Below, in pieces: positions 39,578-49,160 of a DNA stretch of 64,000 nucleotides (position 1 is the first letter of the stretch; each line of letters begins with the position of its first letter). The translations under genes were made by a program, and so were the position numbers. Below the pieces are notes generated by a model. That model was not told the origin of the DNA and ran no database searches. It worked only from the letters and a program-made list of their open reading frames with translations. The stretch comes from Cohnella rhizosphaerae (GTDB taxonomy: Bacteria; Bacillota; Bacilli; Paenibacillales; Paenibacillaceae): NCBI RefSeq assembly GCF_029525575.1, contig NZ_JAPDIA010000003.1:1666214-1730213 (forward strand), read 5' to 3'.

Positions 39578-41124
39578 ATGAGCCTGCAGCAAGCTCTCAT
39601 ACCGCTATTTACGCATCTTCTTCCGCTTGCGCTATTCATTTGCATGGGGCTCGACGTGCTGATCCGCAATCCGAAAAAAAACGGAGCACCGGCTGATCAG
39701 CGTCCTGACGCTGTGCTATTCTTCGCTATTCCTGGAGGAGTACGTCCGCCAACTGCTTCCGATCTCGTACAGCCCCGCGCTGGCCGCCTTGTGGTTCAGC
39801 AATACGGGGATTCTGATACCCGGGCTTGGGTTTCATTTTATCGCCAAGCTGACGGGGATGGACGAGCGGATGCCGCGCTATTTGTACCCTTACGTTTTTT
39901 ATTTGCCGGCGCTGTTCCCGCTGTTCTCGATCTTCGGCGCGCAGGAGATGATCTCGGCCCAGCGCTTCGCGGAGATCGGGATGTGGAAGCAGCCGGTTTA
40001 CAACGCTTCGTACTATGCCGCGCTGGTCGTCAGTACCTCCGTCAGTCTGCTGTATCTGTTTCCGCTGCTGAAGGCCAGGATCCGCGCGGCCTCGGCAGAA
40101 ATGAAGTCCCTGTATACACTTACCGTTTGGGGCGTCGTCGTGACGGCGCTTTGGATCGTCGCGTTCGGGCTCTTCAAATACGGTTCGTTTATGCCGCCAT
40201 ACCCTTATATTTATTGCGGGCTTTTATGGTGCTTCGTATTGAGATTGACGATGCGGCGCCACGATTTCCTGAACTTCGCGGACAAGCGCTACGAGAAGCT
40301 GTTCCACCTCAATCCGGCCGCCATCCTGCTGCTGGACCGGTCGGGCGCGGTCCGCGAAGCGAATCCCGCCGCGGAGCAGCTGATCGGCGACATGTGCGAG
40401 GATCGCGAGGCGTTCTATTCGCTGGTGAAGGGCGTCGTCCGCGAGCGGGTGCGCGCTGCCCGCGAGATCAAGGACTACGAAGCGACCGTGCAAGGGGCGA
40501 GCAGGCGTCTCGACGTGCTGCTGGACGGCGATTTCATCACGGTGGACAACGAACCGCACATCATCCTGATCGTGCGGGACGTGACGGCGCAGCGGGAGTA
40601 CCAGGAGGAGATCAGGTATCTCGCTTATCACGATCCGCTGACGCGGCTGCCCAACCGCAGGTATTTTTACGAGCGACTGGAATCGACGGTGGCCGAAGCG
40701 AAGCGGCAGGACAGTCTGGTCGGCATTGTTCTGATCGACCTGGATTACTTCAAGGATATCAACGACAAGTACGGTCACAAAGCAGGCGACGAGGCGCTGC
40801 TTCATACGTCGAGGCTGCTGCGGGAGGCGGTCGCGGAACGGGGGGCTGGCGGCGAGACTCGGCGGCGACGAATTCGTGCTGCTTCTCCCCGGGCTGACGT
40901 CGGGCGAGGCGCTCGAAGAGACGATCCGGCTTCTGCGCGCGTCCGTCGACGCCAGCCGGCTCATCTGCGAAGGCCAGGAGATCCCCATCGCGATGAGCAT
41001 CGGCGCAAGCCTCTATCCGCAGGACGGCATGGACGGCGACGCGTTGATGCACGGCGCGGACAAGGCGATGTACGCGGTGAAGCGGCGCAGCCGCAACGAT
41101 TACGGGCTGGCGGGGCGGCAGTAG
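39578..41124 (+). CDS. Membrane PAS-GGDEF diguanylate cyclase, two apparent frameshifts
   Basis: About 514 residues. Several N-terminal membrane helices (LIPLFTHLLPLALFICMGLD, YLPALFPLFSIFG, VVVTALWIVAFGLF), a PAS domain around KRYEKLFHLNPAAILLLDRS, then a GGDEF domain: LAYHDPLTRLPNRRYFYERL, IDLDYFKDINDKYGHKAGDE and, in the corrected frame, the active site LGGDEFVLLLPG. It should make cyclic di-GMP from GTP. The breaks are an A8 run (39674-39681) and a G6 run (40840-40845), one base too many each. GAAGTGAGG precedes the ATG. It stands alone between repeat regions. Confidence 0.88.
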
Positions 41125-41209
41125 GCGGCTTTGTATAAAATCAGCGGCGATTTGCGGACCGTGAGCCTCGCTTTCGGCGTGCCGGCGTCTTTCGGAGGTT
41201 TGGCGGGCC

Positions 41210-41411
41210 CAAAAACTGCATATACGCATGTATTTTCTGCCGACCCGCGACACTTGGTGAAATGCCTGCAAATGTGCAGGCAAAGTTAAAGTACAAGCCG
41301 GAAGTTTGGCCTCTGAAGGGAAATAAATGTATTTTTGCATCTTTTTTTGCCCGAAAGGGTCGATTCCGGCGAAAATAGATGTAGATTTGCAGGCATTGCG
41401 GCGAAAGAACG
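41210..41411. repeat. Diverged intergenic element with TGCA-containing motifs, copy 1
   Basis: Contains repeated blocks such as CTGCATATACGCATGTATT, TGCAAATGTGCAGGC and ATGTATTTTTGCATC, 48-59 bp apart, and ends with 39 bp (41373-41411) that match 54719-54757 at all but a few positions. It lies between the GGDEF gene and the T-box. No gene seen. Confidence 0.75.
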
Positions 41412-41429
41412 ACGCGGGCGACGATCGGC

Positions 41430-41525
41430 AAACGACCGGCCAAACGAACTGCCAAACGAACTGCCAAACGACCGGCCAAACGACTGGCCAAACGAACTGC
41501 CAAACGACCGGCCAAACGAACTGCC
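41430..41525. repeat. Tandem 12-bp repeat, eight units
   Basis: AAACGAACTGCC and AAACGACCGGCC/AAACGACTGGCC in eight head-to-tail copies. Frames stay open because 12 is a multiple of three, giving Phe-Gly-Ser-rich conceptual peptides without ribosome binding sites. Confidence 0.95.
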
Positions 41526-41608
41526 AACGACCCACCAACGATCGGCCGCCCCACCGCGGTTCAGCTTGGCGAATAAAGGCGCCGCAGACAAGGCATGATA
41601 AATGCCTG

Positions 41609-41638
41609 TTGACAACCGCTTGCCGGCCGGCCTATAAT
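41609..41638 (+). promoter_or_regulatory. Promoter of the T-box/leuA unit
   Basis: Consensus TTGACA (41609-41614), 18 bp spacer, consensus TATAAT (41633-41638). Confidence 0.85.
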
Positions 41639-41644
41639 TACCGA

Positions 41645-41908
41645 TAACTTCATAAGCCAAATGTGTTGATTAGAACCAGTAGATGTGAAGTCGCCTTTCA
41701 GAGAGCCGTTGGTCGGTGCGAAACGGCAGCGCGAGTCACGTTGAACTCCTCTATGAACAGTTGCCTGATATGTAGGGTAAACCGGGATTCCGCCGTTACA
41801 AGGATAGATGGTGTTGGCCATCGAACGAGATTGTTTCCGCATGCCGGGAACGAATTAGAGTGGTACCGCGGGTTAAACCCCGTCTCTATAACAGAGACGG
41901 GGTTTTTT
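41645..41908 (+). ncRNA. T-box riboswitch, probable leucine specificity
   Basis: The leader holds the T-box core AGAGTGGTACCGCGGG (41857-41872), which pairs with uncharged tRNA acceptor ends, followed by a terminator (AACCCCGTCTCT / AGAGACGGGGTT, 41876-41904, with T tail). Upstream, GAACTCCTC at 41743-41751 puts a CTC (Leu) specifier codon at 41746-41748 in the expected loop context. Low charged tRNA-Leu would favour the antiterminator and leuA expression. Promoter at 41609-41638. Confidence 0.88.
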
Positions 41909-41984
41909 GTCGTTTAAATTCCGGGTTTAAACGAGCCTGCTTCACATAGATTCACCCATCAAACGCCAATAAGGGGGATTTCCC

Positions 41985-43553
41985 ATGAGCCGCAAAATTA
42001 TCGTATTGGACACGACGTTGAGGGACGGGGAGCAGGTGCCGGGAGCCAAGTTGAACGCCGTGCAGAAGGTCGAATTCGCCCGCCAACTGGAACGCTTGAA
42101 GGTCGATATCGTCGAAGCGGGATTTCCCGCATCGTCCCGCGGAGACTTCGAGTCCGTGCAAGCCGTCACCCGCGCGGTCGGACGCCAGATGTCGGTGACC
42201 GCGCTGGCGCGCGCCGTCAAGAGCGACATCGACGCCGTCTACGAGAGCATCAAGGAAGCGGACCAGCCGCTTATTCATATCGTGCTCGGCACGTCGAACA
42301 TTCACGTCGAGAAAAAGTTCAACCGTTCGAAAGACGCGGTCATGGAAATGGGCGTCGAAGCCGTAAAGTACGCCAAGTCGCTGCTGCCGCACGTGCAGTA
42401 TTCGACCGAGGACGCGTCGCGATCCGATTTCGACTATTTATGGCGCACGATCGAGGCGGTCGTCAAGGCCGGCGCGACGATGATCAACGTGCCGGACACG
42501 GTCGGCTACGCGGAGCCGCATGAATTCGGCGAGCTGATCCGGCGCATCAACGAGCGGCTCAAAAACCTCGACGAGCGCGTCATTCTGAGCGTTCATTGCC
42601 ACAACGATCTGGGCCTCGCGACGGCGAACACGCTGAGCGCGATCCGGGGCGGCGCGGACAAGGTCGAAGTCACCGTGAACGGTCTGGGCGAGCGCGCCGG
42701 CAATACGTCACTCGAAGAAGTCGTCATGGCGCTGAAGGTCCGGGAGGCGCTGTTCGGGTGCTCCACCGGCATCCGCACGACGGAGCTGCTCCCGACGTCC
42801 AGGCTGCTGACGCACCTGACGGGTCTCGACGTGCAGGTCAACAAGGCGATTACAGGCGAAAACGCATTTGCCCACTCCTCCGGCATCCACCAGGACGGCC
42901 TGCTCAAAGATAAGCGCGTGTATGAAATTATGTCTCCGGAGGAGGTCGGGGCCGAGAGCATGGAGCTTGTGCTGACGGCGCGGTCCGGCCGGCACGCGTT
43001 CAAGCACGCCGCTGCGCGCATGGGCTTCGAGCCGAAGGACGACGCCGACTTCGAGGCGCTCTTCGAGAAGTTCCTGGCGCTCGCCGACGCGCGCAAGGAA
43101 GTGTACGATCACGACGTGTTCGCGCTCGTGAACGGGCATCGCGAAGCGCAGCCGAAGGACGAAGCGGTCGCCGCGCGGCTGTTCGAGCTGGAGTCGTTCC
43201 AGGTCGTCACGAACGAGCTGTGTCCGACCGCCACGGTCAAGCTGCGCCGAGGCGCGGAGACGCTCAAGGGCAGCGCGGTCGGCGACGGTCCGATCGACGC
43301 GCTGTTCGGCGTCATCCGGGAGCTCGCGGGCTTCGAGGTGCGGCTGAAGCACTATAAGATCAACAGCCTCTCCAGAGGGGAAGAAGCGGTCGGCCGGGTG
43401 AACATCCAGCTCGAATACGACGGCAAGACGTACGCCGGGCGCGCGATGGACACCGATATTATCAAGGCGAGCGCGCTGGCGTTCCTGAACGGCATCAACG
43501 CCATCGTGCTCGATTCGGCGCCGGGCGAGGAAGCGGTAGTGGCGATCGGCTAG
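41985..43553 (+). CDS. leuA: 2-isopropylmalate synthase
   Basis: An intact 522-residue enzyme that condenses acetyl-CoA with 2-ketoisovalerate in the first committed step of leucine synthesis. Visible features: LDTTLRDGEQVPGAKL with the metal/substrate Arg-Asp, VSVHCHNDLG-type motif (ILSVHCHNDLGLATAN), GLGERAGNTSLEEVVMAL, the FAHSSGIHQDG loop and a C-terminal LeuA allosteric domain (NELCPTATVKLRRG). Start ATG follows AAGGGGG. The leucine-type T-box directly upstream supports LeuA over citramalate or homocitrate synthase. It stands alone, without the other ilv-leu genes. Confidence 0.93.
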   Translation: MSRKIIVLDTTLRDGEQVPGAKLNAVQKVEFARQLERLKVDIVEAGFPASSRGDFESVQAVTRAVGRQMSVTALARAVKSDIDAVYESIKEADQPLIHIVLGTSNIHVEKKFNRSKDAVMEMGVEAVKYAKSLLPHVQYSTEDASRSDFDYLWRTIEAVVKAGATMINVPDTVGYAEPHEFGELIRRINERLKNLDERVILSVHCHNDLGLATANTLSAIRGGADKVEVTVNGLGERAGNTSLEEVVMALKVREALFGCSTGIRTTELLPTSRLLTHLTGLDVQVNKAITGENAFAHSSGIHQDGLLKDKRVYEIMSPEEVGAESMELVLTARSGRHAFKHAAARMGFEPKDDADFEALFEKFLALADARKEVYDHDVFALVNGHREAQPKDEAVAARLFELESFQVVTNELCPTATVKLRRGAETLKGSAVGDGPIDALFGVIRELAGFEVRLKHYKINSLSRGEEAVGRVNIQLEYDGKTYAGRAMDTDIIKASALAFLNGINAIVLDSAPGEEAVVAIG

Positions 43554-43565
43554 GGGAGGGCAATT

Positions 43566-43616
43566 GGGCAGTCGCGTAGGTCGTCCGGAGGGACGCGCGG
43601 CTGTCCGTTTTGTTTT
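43566..43616 (+). terminator. Probable terminator of leuA
   Basis: Imperfect stem GGGCAGTCGCGT ... ACGCGCGGCTGTCC followed by GTTTTGTTTTAT. Confidence 0.55.
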
Positions 43617-43643
43617 ATATGCCAGTGGGGCGGGCGGATAGGG

Positions 43644-44005
43644 TGCTGTAGGGGAAAAAAGTTTCTCTACAGGCTCGCGGGACGGTCAAAATGGTGCTGT
43701 AAGGGCAAAAAGTTACTCTACAGGCTCGCGAGACGGACTAAATGGTGTTGTAAGGGCAAAAAGTTACTCTACAGGCTCACGAGACGGTCAAAATGGTGCT
43801 GTAAGGGCAAAAAGTTACTCTAGAGGCTCGCGGGACCGTCAAAATGGTGCTGTAAGGGCAAAAAGTTACTCTACAGGCTCACGAGACGGTCAAAATGGTA
43901 CTGTAAGGGCAAAAAGTTACTCTAGAGGCTCGCGAGACGGACTAAATGGTGCTGTAGGCGCAAAAAGTTACTCTACAGGCTCGCGAGACGGACAAAATAG
44001 TGTGA
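43644..44005. repeat. Tandem array, about seven units of exactly 51 bp
   Basis: Units GTGCTGTAAGGGCAAAAAGTTACTCTACAGGCTCGCGAGACGG start 51 bp apart (43646, 43697, 43748, 43799, 43850, 43901, 43952 for the CTGTA arm). CTGTA and TACAG arms flank an A-rich loop in each unit. Lies between the convergent leuA and AraC genes; no gene seen. Confidence 0.95.
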
Positions 44006-44078
44006 TGAACGATTGTGGAATAAAATTCCAGTACGTCCGAGAGAATACGAGCGGGCGGATTTTTGTTAGGTTAAGCAC

Positions 44079-44933
44079 TTAAACCCCGCTCCGCACCCGC
44101 CGCCGGTACGCCGAGGGCGTCTGGCCCGTCAGCTTCTTGAACGATTTGGAAAAGTAGAGCGGGTCGCTGTACCCGACGGACAGGGCGACCTCTTCGACGG
44201 AGAGCGGCTCGGCGAGCAGCGAGCTGGCGCGCTCGATGCGCAGCTGCTGCAGGTAGGCGACGGGCGTCATTCCCGTCTCCCGTTTGAACAGCTTCGTCAG
44301 ATGCGTGCGGTGGTAGCCGAGCTCGGCGGCCATCCGCGCGATCGTGACGGAGGGGTCGGACTGCTGTGCCTGCAGCCAGCGCGCGGCCCGGTCCGCCTCG
44401 ACGGCGGCGAGGCTGCGCGGCTCGACGCCGGCAGCCGGTCCGGCGGGGCGGTTCGCCCTGGCCCAAGCCGCGAACGCGAGCCGCAGCCAGCCCTCCCCTT
44501 CCCATTCGGCGGTCCAGCTTTTTTTGGCGAACGCGCCGTCCACCGCCCGCATCGCGCGCAGCGCTTCTTCGCTGCCGCCCCGCACGATGGGATGCAGCGC
44601 GTCGACGCCCGCCGCGGCGAGCCAGCGCTCGGCATCGGGACCGTGGAAGGCGATCCAGCGGTACCGCCACGGCCGTTCCTTATCCGACTCGTAGACGTAC
44701 ATCTCGCCCGGAAAAATGACGAAGCTGTCGCCTTCCCCGAGGTCGTAGTGCCTGTCGCGGCATCTGTACCATCCTTTGCCCTCTGCGACCGTATGGATGA
44801 GGAAGTGGTCCAGCTTCTGCGGTCCCATCCGATGCTCAGGTTCGGTCTGCGAGTGCCCCGCGAACAGAACGGACAATGTCGCGGAAGCGCGGGGATTCGG
44901 ATGCACGGACGTGCGGCTGAACGGATTGGACAT
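44079..44933 (-). CDS. AraC-family regulator with cupin sensor, probable alpha-galactoside regulator
   Basis: An intact 284-residue cytoplasmic activator. The N-terminal cupin-like sensor (HTVAEGKGWYRCRDRHYDLG, GDSFVIFPGEMYVYESD) resembles the MelR/MsmR/RafR type; the C-terminus has two helix-turn-helix motifs (VTIARMAAELGYHRTHLTKL, VEEVALSVGYSDPLYFSKSF). The ATG at 44933 follows GGAGGGT; a start 6 codons earlier lacks a site. Divergent from the GH4 gene, with a two-copy direct repeat between them that fits AraC binding. Confidence 0.9.
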   Translation of the reverse strand: MSNPFSRTSVHPNPRASATLSVLFAGHSQTEPEHRMGPQKLDHFLIHTVAEGKGWYRCRDRHYDLGEGDSFVIFPGEMYVYESDKERPWRYRWIAFHGPDAERWLAAAGVDALHPIVRGGSEEALRAMRAVDGAFAKKSWTAEWEGEGWLRLAFAAWARANRPAGPAAGVEPRSLAAVEADRAARWLQAQQSDPSVTIARMAAELGYHRTHLTKLFKRETGMTPVAYLQQLRIERASSLLAEPLSVEEVALSVGYSDPLYFSKSFKKLTGQTPSAYRRRVRSGV

Positions 44934-44963
44934 GATGATTACCCTCCACATGATAGACTACAT

Positions 44964-44993
44964 TATTCCATAAGTTGAACGTATTGTTCCATA
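44964..44993. promoter_or_regulatory. Direct repeat TATTCCATA / TGTTCCATA, 21 bp apart
   Basis: Two 9-mers at 44964-44972 and 44985-44993 in the divergent AraC-GH4 promoter region. Spacing of two helical turns is typical of AraC-family dimer sites placed just upstream of the activated promoter. Confidence 0.6.
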
Positions 44994-45070
44994 TTCCCGG
45001 AAGCGCTTTTTATTTATTATAAATCGCAGATAGGCTTAATTCTACCGGGAATCAGGGAGGCTATTTTCTT

Positions 45071-46370
45071 ATGTCCAAGATCACGTTCCTCGGAGCGGGC
45101 AGTACGGTATTCGTCAAAAATGTACTGGGCGACAGCATGCTCGTGCCCTCGCTCCAAGGCTTTGAGCTGGCATTGTTCGATATCAATCCGGAGCGGCTGA
45201 AGGAATCCGAGAGCATGCTTCGCAACATCCAGGCTTCGAACGGCAGCAAGTGCCGAATCGTCGCTTATTCCGATCGCAAGGAAGCGCTGCGCGGCGCCAA
45301 ATACGTCGTCAATGCCATTCAGGTCGGCGGCTACGATCCTTGCACGATCACCGACTTCGAGGTGCCGAAGAAGTACGGACTTCGCCAGACGATCGCGGAC
45401 ACGCTGGGCATCGGCGGCATCTTCCGCAATCTGCGCACGATTCCGGTCATGATGGACTTCGCCCGCGACATCCGCGAGGTTTGTCCGGACGCCTGGTTCC
45501 TGAATTATACGAATCCGATGGCCGTGCTGACCAACGTCATGAATACGCATGGCGGCGTAAAAACGGTCGGCCTGTGCCATAGCGTGCAGGTGTGCGTGGA
45601 TCACTTGTTCGACGGACTCGGCATGGAGAAGGAAGGCGTGCGTTCGCGTATCGCGGGCATCAACCATATGGCCTGGCTGCTCGAGGTGACCAAAGACGGC
45701 GTCGACTTGTATCCGGAGATCAAGCGCCGCGCGGCCGAAAAGCAAAAGGAAAAGCATCACGACATGGTCCGCTACGAGCTGATGCTGAAGTTCGGCTACT
45801 ATGTCACGGAATCGAGCGAGCACAACGCCGAGTACCACCCGTATTTCATCAAGAAAAACTACCCGGAGCTGATCGAGCGCTTCAACATTCCGCTGGACGA
45901 GTATCCGCGCCGCTGCATCGAACAGATCAAGGGCTGGCAAGAGATGCGCGACAGCATCGTGAACAACGCGACGCTGACGCACGAACGCTCGCACGAATAC
46001 GCCTCCTACATCTTCGATGCGATGGAGACGAACGTGCCGTTCAAGATCGGCGGCAACGTCATGAACACCGGCCTGATCACCAACCTGCCGAAGGAAGCTT
46101 GCGTCGAGGTGCCGTGCCTGGTGGACGCTTCGGGCGTGACGCCGACGTACGTGGGGGGATCTGCCGCCGCAGCTCGCCGCGCTCAACCGGACGAACATCA
46201 ACACCCAACTGCTCACCATCGAAGCTGCGGTGACGGGCAAGAAGGAGCACATTTACCACGCCGCGCTGCTTGATCCGCACACGTCCGCCGAACTGTCGAT
46301 GGACGACATCGTCTCGCTGTGCGACGATCTGATCGAAGCGCACGGCGACTGGCTGCCGAAGTTCCGTTGA
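45071..46370 (+). CDS. GH4 alpha-galactosidase (MelA type), one apparent frameshift
   Basis: About 433 residues, cytoplasmic NAD- and Mn-dependent glycosidase. The N-terminus SKITFLGAGSTVFVKNVLGD is the nucleotide-binding fold; NYTNPMAVLT, GLCHSVQVCVDHL (metal-binding Cys/His) and AGINHMAWLLEV are the MelA set rather than the phospho-glycosidase set, so alpha-galactosidase or a near relative is preferred. A G6 run (46153-46158) breaks the frame; G5 gives TYVGDLPPQLAALNRTNINT and the normal end DWLPKFR. AGGGAGG precedes the ATG. Controlled probably by the divergent AraC protein. Confidence 0.9.
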
Positions 46371-46394
46371 TTTTTGCGCGATAGCGCAAGACAA

Positions 46395-46428
46395 AAACAG
46401 GCCCTTGCGAATGCGCAAGGGCCTGTTT
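46395..46428. terminator. Bidirectional terminator between GH4 and the F5/8C gene
   Basis: AAACAGGCCCTTGCG, loop AATG, CGCAAGGGCCTGTTT; perfect 15-bp stem between convergent genes. Confidence 0.85.
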
Positions 46429-46443
46429 GCCGCGTGACGGCCT

Positions 46444-49002
46444 TTAGTGATCGGCGATGATCTCGCCGAGCTGCATGTAGTAATTGCCGAAGGAGTCGGC
46501 GCTCAGCTTGGTCGCGTACATCCGGAAGTAGCGGGCAGATACCAGGGTGCTGAATGGGAAGACTTGCGTCGTGCTTTGCGGATTGTAGTAATCCACGTAG
46601 TCATGACCGACGATATCGGTCCAGTTCGTACCGTCGAGACTCGATTGGAGCTTAAAATTGACCGGGAAGCCGGCGTCCGGACGCGGACGGACGCGAAGGC
46701 CGCTCCAGCTCTGCACGCTGCCCGTATCGATCGATGCCCACTCCGTGGCGGCCGCGGACGTGTGACCGGCGCTCGACCAGTACGTGTTGTTCTGTCCGTC
46801 CGCTACCTTGGCGGTCTCCCAGCCGGCGATCGAGGAAGAGGAAGCCGGCGTGCGCGGCGGCAGCGTGTCGGGCCTCATGTCGGCGATCTGCATATAGTAA
46901 TTGCCGTAATCGTCCGCGCCCAGCTTGGTCGCGTACATGCGGACATATCGGGCATTGACGCCGCTGCCGAATTTAAACGTCTGCGTCGCGGAGCCTGGAT
47001 TGGCATATCCGGTATACGAAGCGCCCGCGATGTCCGTCCACGTCGTGCCGTCGACGCTCGACTGGAACTTGAAGTCGACGGGGAAAGCCACGCCGGATAT
47101 GCGAGGCGTCACCTTGACCGCTCCAATCTGTCTCGCTGCGCCCATATCGATGGCGAGCCATTCCGTGGAGGCGGCCGCGCTATGAGCGCTGCTCGACCAT
47201 ACCGTCGTCTGGATGTCGTCCAATACCTTGGCGCCATCCCAGCCCGCGATTGCGGACGACTGCGAGGTGCCGTACGGAATCTCCTCGATCTTCACGTCTC
47301 CCAGCTGAAGCTGAAAGCCCCAAGGCTGATTCTCGTCGTGACCCAGCTCGGTCGCATAGATGCGCACGTACCTGCCGTAGAGCGGTTCGTTAAAATCGTA
47401 TACGTTGCGGGCCGGCGACTCGATCCGATACTGCCGGATATCGTAGTCCGCATTCACCCAGGTTGCGTTGTCCGTGCTCACCTGAATGTTGAACTTGCTT
47501 GGATAAGAGAGCTCGTTGGGCTGTCGCGGCGTCAGCGTGACGCGCTGGACCATGCGCGCGGCGCCGGTATCGACCGTGACCCATTCCGTGCTTGCGTTGC
47601 TCGAGTGGCCCGCGCTCGACCAGGTCGTGTTCGGATCCGCGTCGATCGCCTTCGAAGCTTCCCAGCCGGCGATCTGGCTGGATACGGTCACGCCGCTGCG
47701 CGGGCTGGCCGTCAAGGCGAGCGGCGTGGCGCTGACCTGCTGCGCGTTGCCGCTGTCTCCGCTCGCATTGCTTGCGACGACCGTGAAGTAGTAAGGCGTG
47801 CCGTTCGTCAGACCGGTGACGGTATACGGGCTTGCGGTTATGCCGGTTAGCGTCGACGTATAACTGCCGCTGGCGGTTCCGTATTTGACTTTGTACGTCT
47901 CTCCCGCAACGCCGGACGTGCGGAAGTGAAGCGTCGCCTGACCGTTGCCGGCGATTGCGGCTTTAATGATCGGCACCGCGGGCAGCGCGCTGTCGGTCAG
48001 CGAGATCGGATTCATCGCGGTATACCAATAGGCCCACACAGTGCCGTAGGCGTACGCGATCCGGTTGTTTTTCGACGTATCGAATTGTCCGAGCTCGTTG
48101 CCGGTGATGCCCGCGTTGTGGGCCGCGACGCTGATAAAGTTCTTAGGCAGGGTGGCCGGCTTGTACGTGATGCCGTCCGCCGATTCGTACAGCTTGATGA
48201 AAGCGAAAGGACCGAACCTTCTGGCTGTGCCGATCGCGATAAATTTGTTCATCGAGGGGACGTACTTATGATCGGTGGAATCGTCTCCGTCCAAGTCCCG
48301 GTTGATGGCGACGCCTTGATACGTCATGCTGCCCGGCCAGTTGGCGTTGGTCGTCGAGGCCGTGCGCACGCGCGTCTGATTGACCGGCTTGCCGGTGGAC
48401 GGATCGCGGCTGAGCCAGGTGTAGTAGATGTAAAGCGTGGAATCCTTGACGACGAAGCTAGGCTCGCCGGCGCCGTACGTGTCGATCGGCGCGTCGTCGA
48501 AGACGATGAACGGCTGCGGGGACGCGCCGCCCCAGCCGCTGCCGTTCCACTTTTCCCATGGTCCGGTAACGCTTGCGGACCGCGCGACATAGATGTCGTT
48601 GTCGGTTCCGTTTCCGTTTTCCGTGGACGTATAGCCCATGTAGTAGTAGCCGCCGAACTTGACGACGCCGGGATCGCATACCGAGTAGGCGTCGCGCGCG
48701 CCGGCTGTCGGCTGTAGGGCAATGGACTCGCTGCCCCAGGTCGCGCCGTTGTCGGGAGAGCGCTTGTAGCGAATGTAGTCCCAGGCGCCGGCCGCGCCGG
48801 GGGCGCAGGTCCACATGTCGATGCTGTTGTCCGCGTTCAGGATCATCGACGGTCCGTACCGGTAGGAGCCGCCTGTAGACGGGTCGAACACGTTCCAGCC
48901 GGCCGACGTCGAGCCGCTCACGACCGCGAACGCATTGGTTGGAAAGGCGATCGCCAGCAGCAACAGCAGCGCCAGTCCACGCAGGCTTGCTTTTCTTTTC
49001 AT
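46444..49002 (-). CDS. Secreted beta-propeller (GH43-like) protein with FN3 and three F5/8C carbohydrate-binding domains
   Basis: An intact 852-residue extracellular protein: signal peptide (LALLLLLAIAFPTNAFA), a 320-residue propeller-like domain with SYRYGPSMILNADNSIDMWT, SVCDPGVVKFGGYYYMGYTS and GAGEPSFVVKDSTLYIYYTW, which resemble GH43-type blades; an FN3 domain (GLTNGTPYYFTVVASNASGD); then three F5/8 type C (CBM32-like) modules, each with AGWE/AGWD ... WSSAGHSSNASTEWV and a closing YVRIYATELG-type strand. Start ATG 49002 follows AAGGAGGG; the TTG one codon earlier is unlikely. It probably binds or cuts plant or galactose-containing glycans. A near-perfect cre site lies just upstream. Catalytic class is unproven. 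Confidence 0.8.
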   Translation of the reverse strand: MKRKASLRGLALLLLLAIAFPTNAFAVVSGSTSAGWNVFDPSTGGSYRYGPSMILNADNSIDMWTCAPGAAGAWDYIRYKRSPDNGATWGSESIALQPTAGARDAYSVCDPGVVKFGGYYYMGYTSTENGNGTDNDIYVARSASVTGPWEKWNGSGWGGASPQPFIVFDDAPIDTYGAGEPSFVVKDSTLYIYYTWLSRDPSTGKPVNQTRVRTASTTNANWPGSMTYQGVAINRDLDGDDSTDHKYVPSMNKFIAIGTARRFGPFAFIKLYESADGITYKPATLPKNFISVAAHNAGITGNELGQFDTSKNNRIAYAYGTVWAYWYTAMNPISLTDSALPAVPIIKAAIAGNGQATLHFRTSGVAGETYKVKYGTASGSYTSTLTGITASPYTVTGLTNGTPYYFTVVASNASGDSGNAQQVSATPLALTASPRSGVTVSSQIAGWEASKAIDADPNTTWSSAGHSSNASTEWVTVDTGAARMVQRVTLTPRQPNELSYPSKFNIQVSTDNATWVNADYDIRQYRIESPARNVYDFNEPLYGRYVRIYATELGHDENQPWGFQLQLGDVKIEEIPYGTSQSSAIAGWDGAKVLDDIQTTVWSSSAHSAAASTEWLAIDMGAARQIGAVKVTPRISGVAFPVDFKFQSSVDGTTWTDIAGASYTGYANPGSATQTFKFGSGVNARYVRMYATKLGADDYGNYYMQIADMRPDTLPPRTPASSSSIAGWETAKVADGQNNTYWSSAGHTSAAATEWASIDTGSVQSWSGLRVRPRPDAGFPVNFKLQSSLDGTNWTDIVGHDYVDYYNPQSTTQVFPFSTLVSARYFRMYATKLSADSFGNYYMQLGEIIADH

Positions 49003-49018
49003 CAATTCAATCCCTCCT

Positions 49019-49032
49019 TGTAATCGCTTTCG
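49019..49032. promoter_or_regulatory. Strong cre (CcpA) candidate
   Basis: TGTAATCGCTTTCG agrees with TGWAANCGNTNWCA at all fixed positions but the last. It abuts the ribosome binding site of the F5/8C gene, a road-block position. Confidence 0.6.
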
Positions 49033-49160
49033 CCGAGATCATAACTAAAAAAAAAGTAAATCGTCAATAAATATTTAATTGATGTTTAATTAAACAAAAT
49101 ATAGAACGTCAAATTGTTCAAGAGACGGCTCGGTGTTAAAATGGGGAGAAAAGCGCGCGT

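Noticed and set aside
41286..41660. Phe-Gly-Ser-rich or Arg-Leu-rich proteins across the 12-bp repeat
   Set aside because: Conceptual translations of a 12-bp tandem repeat in an intergenic stretch; no start signals and no family similarity.
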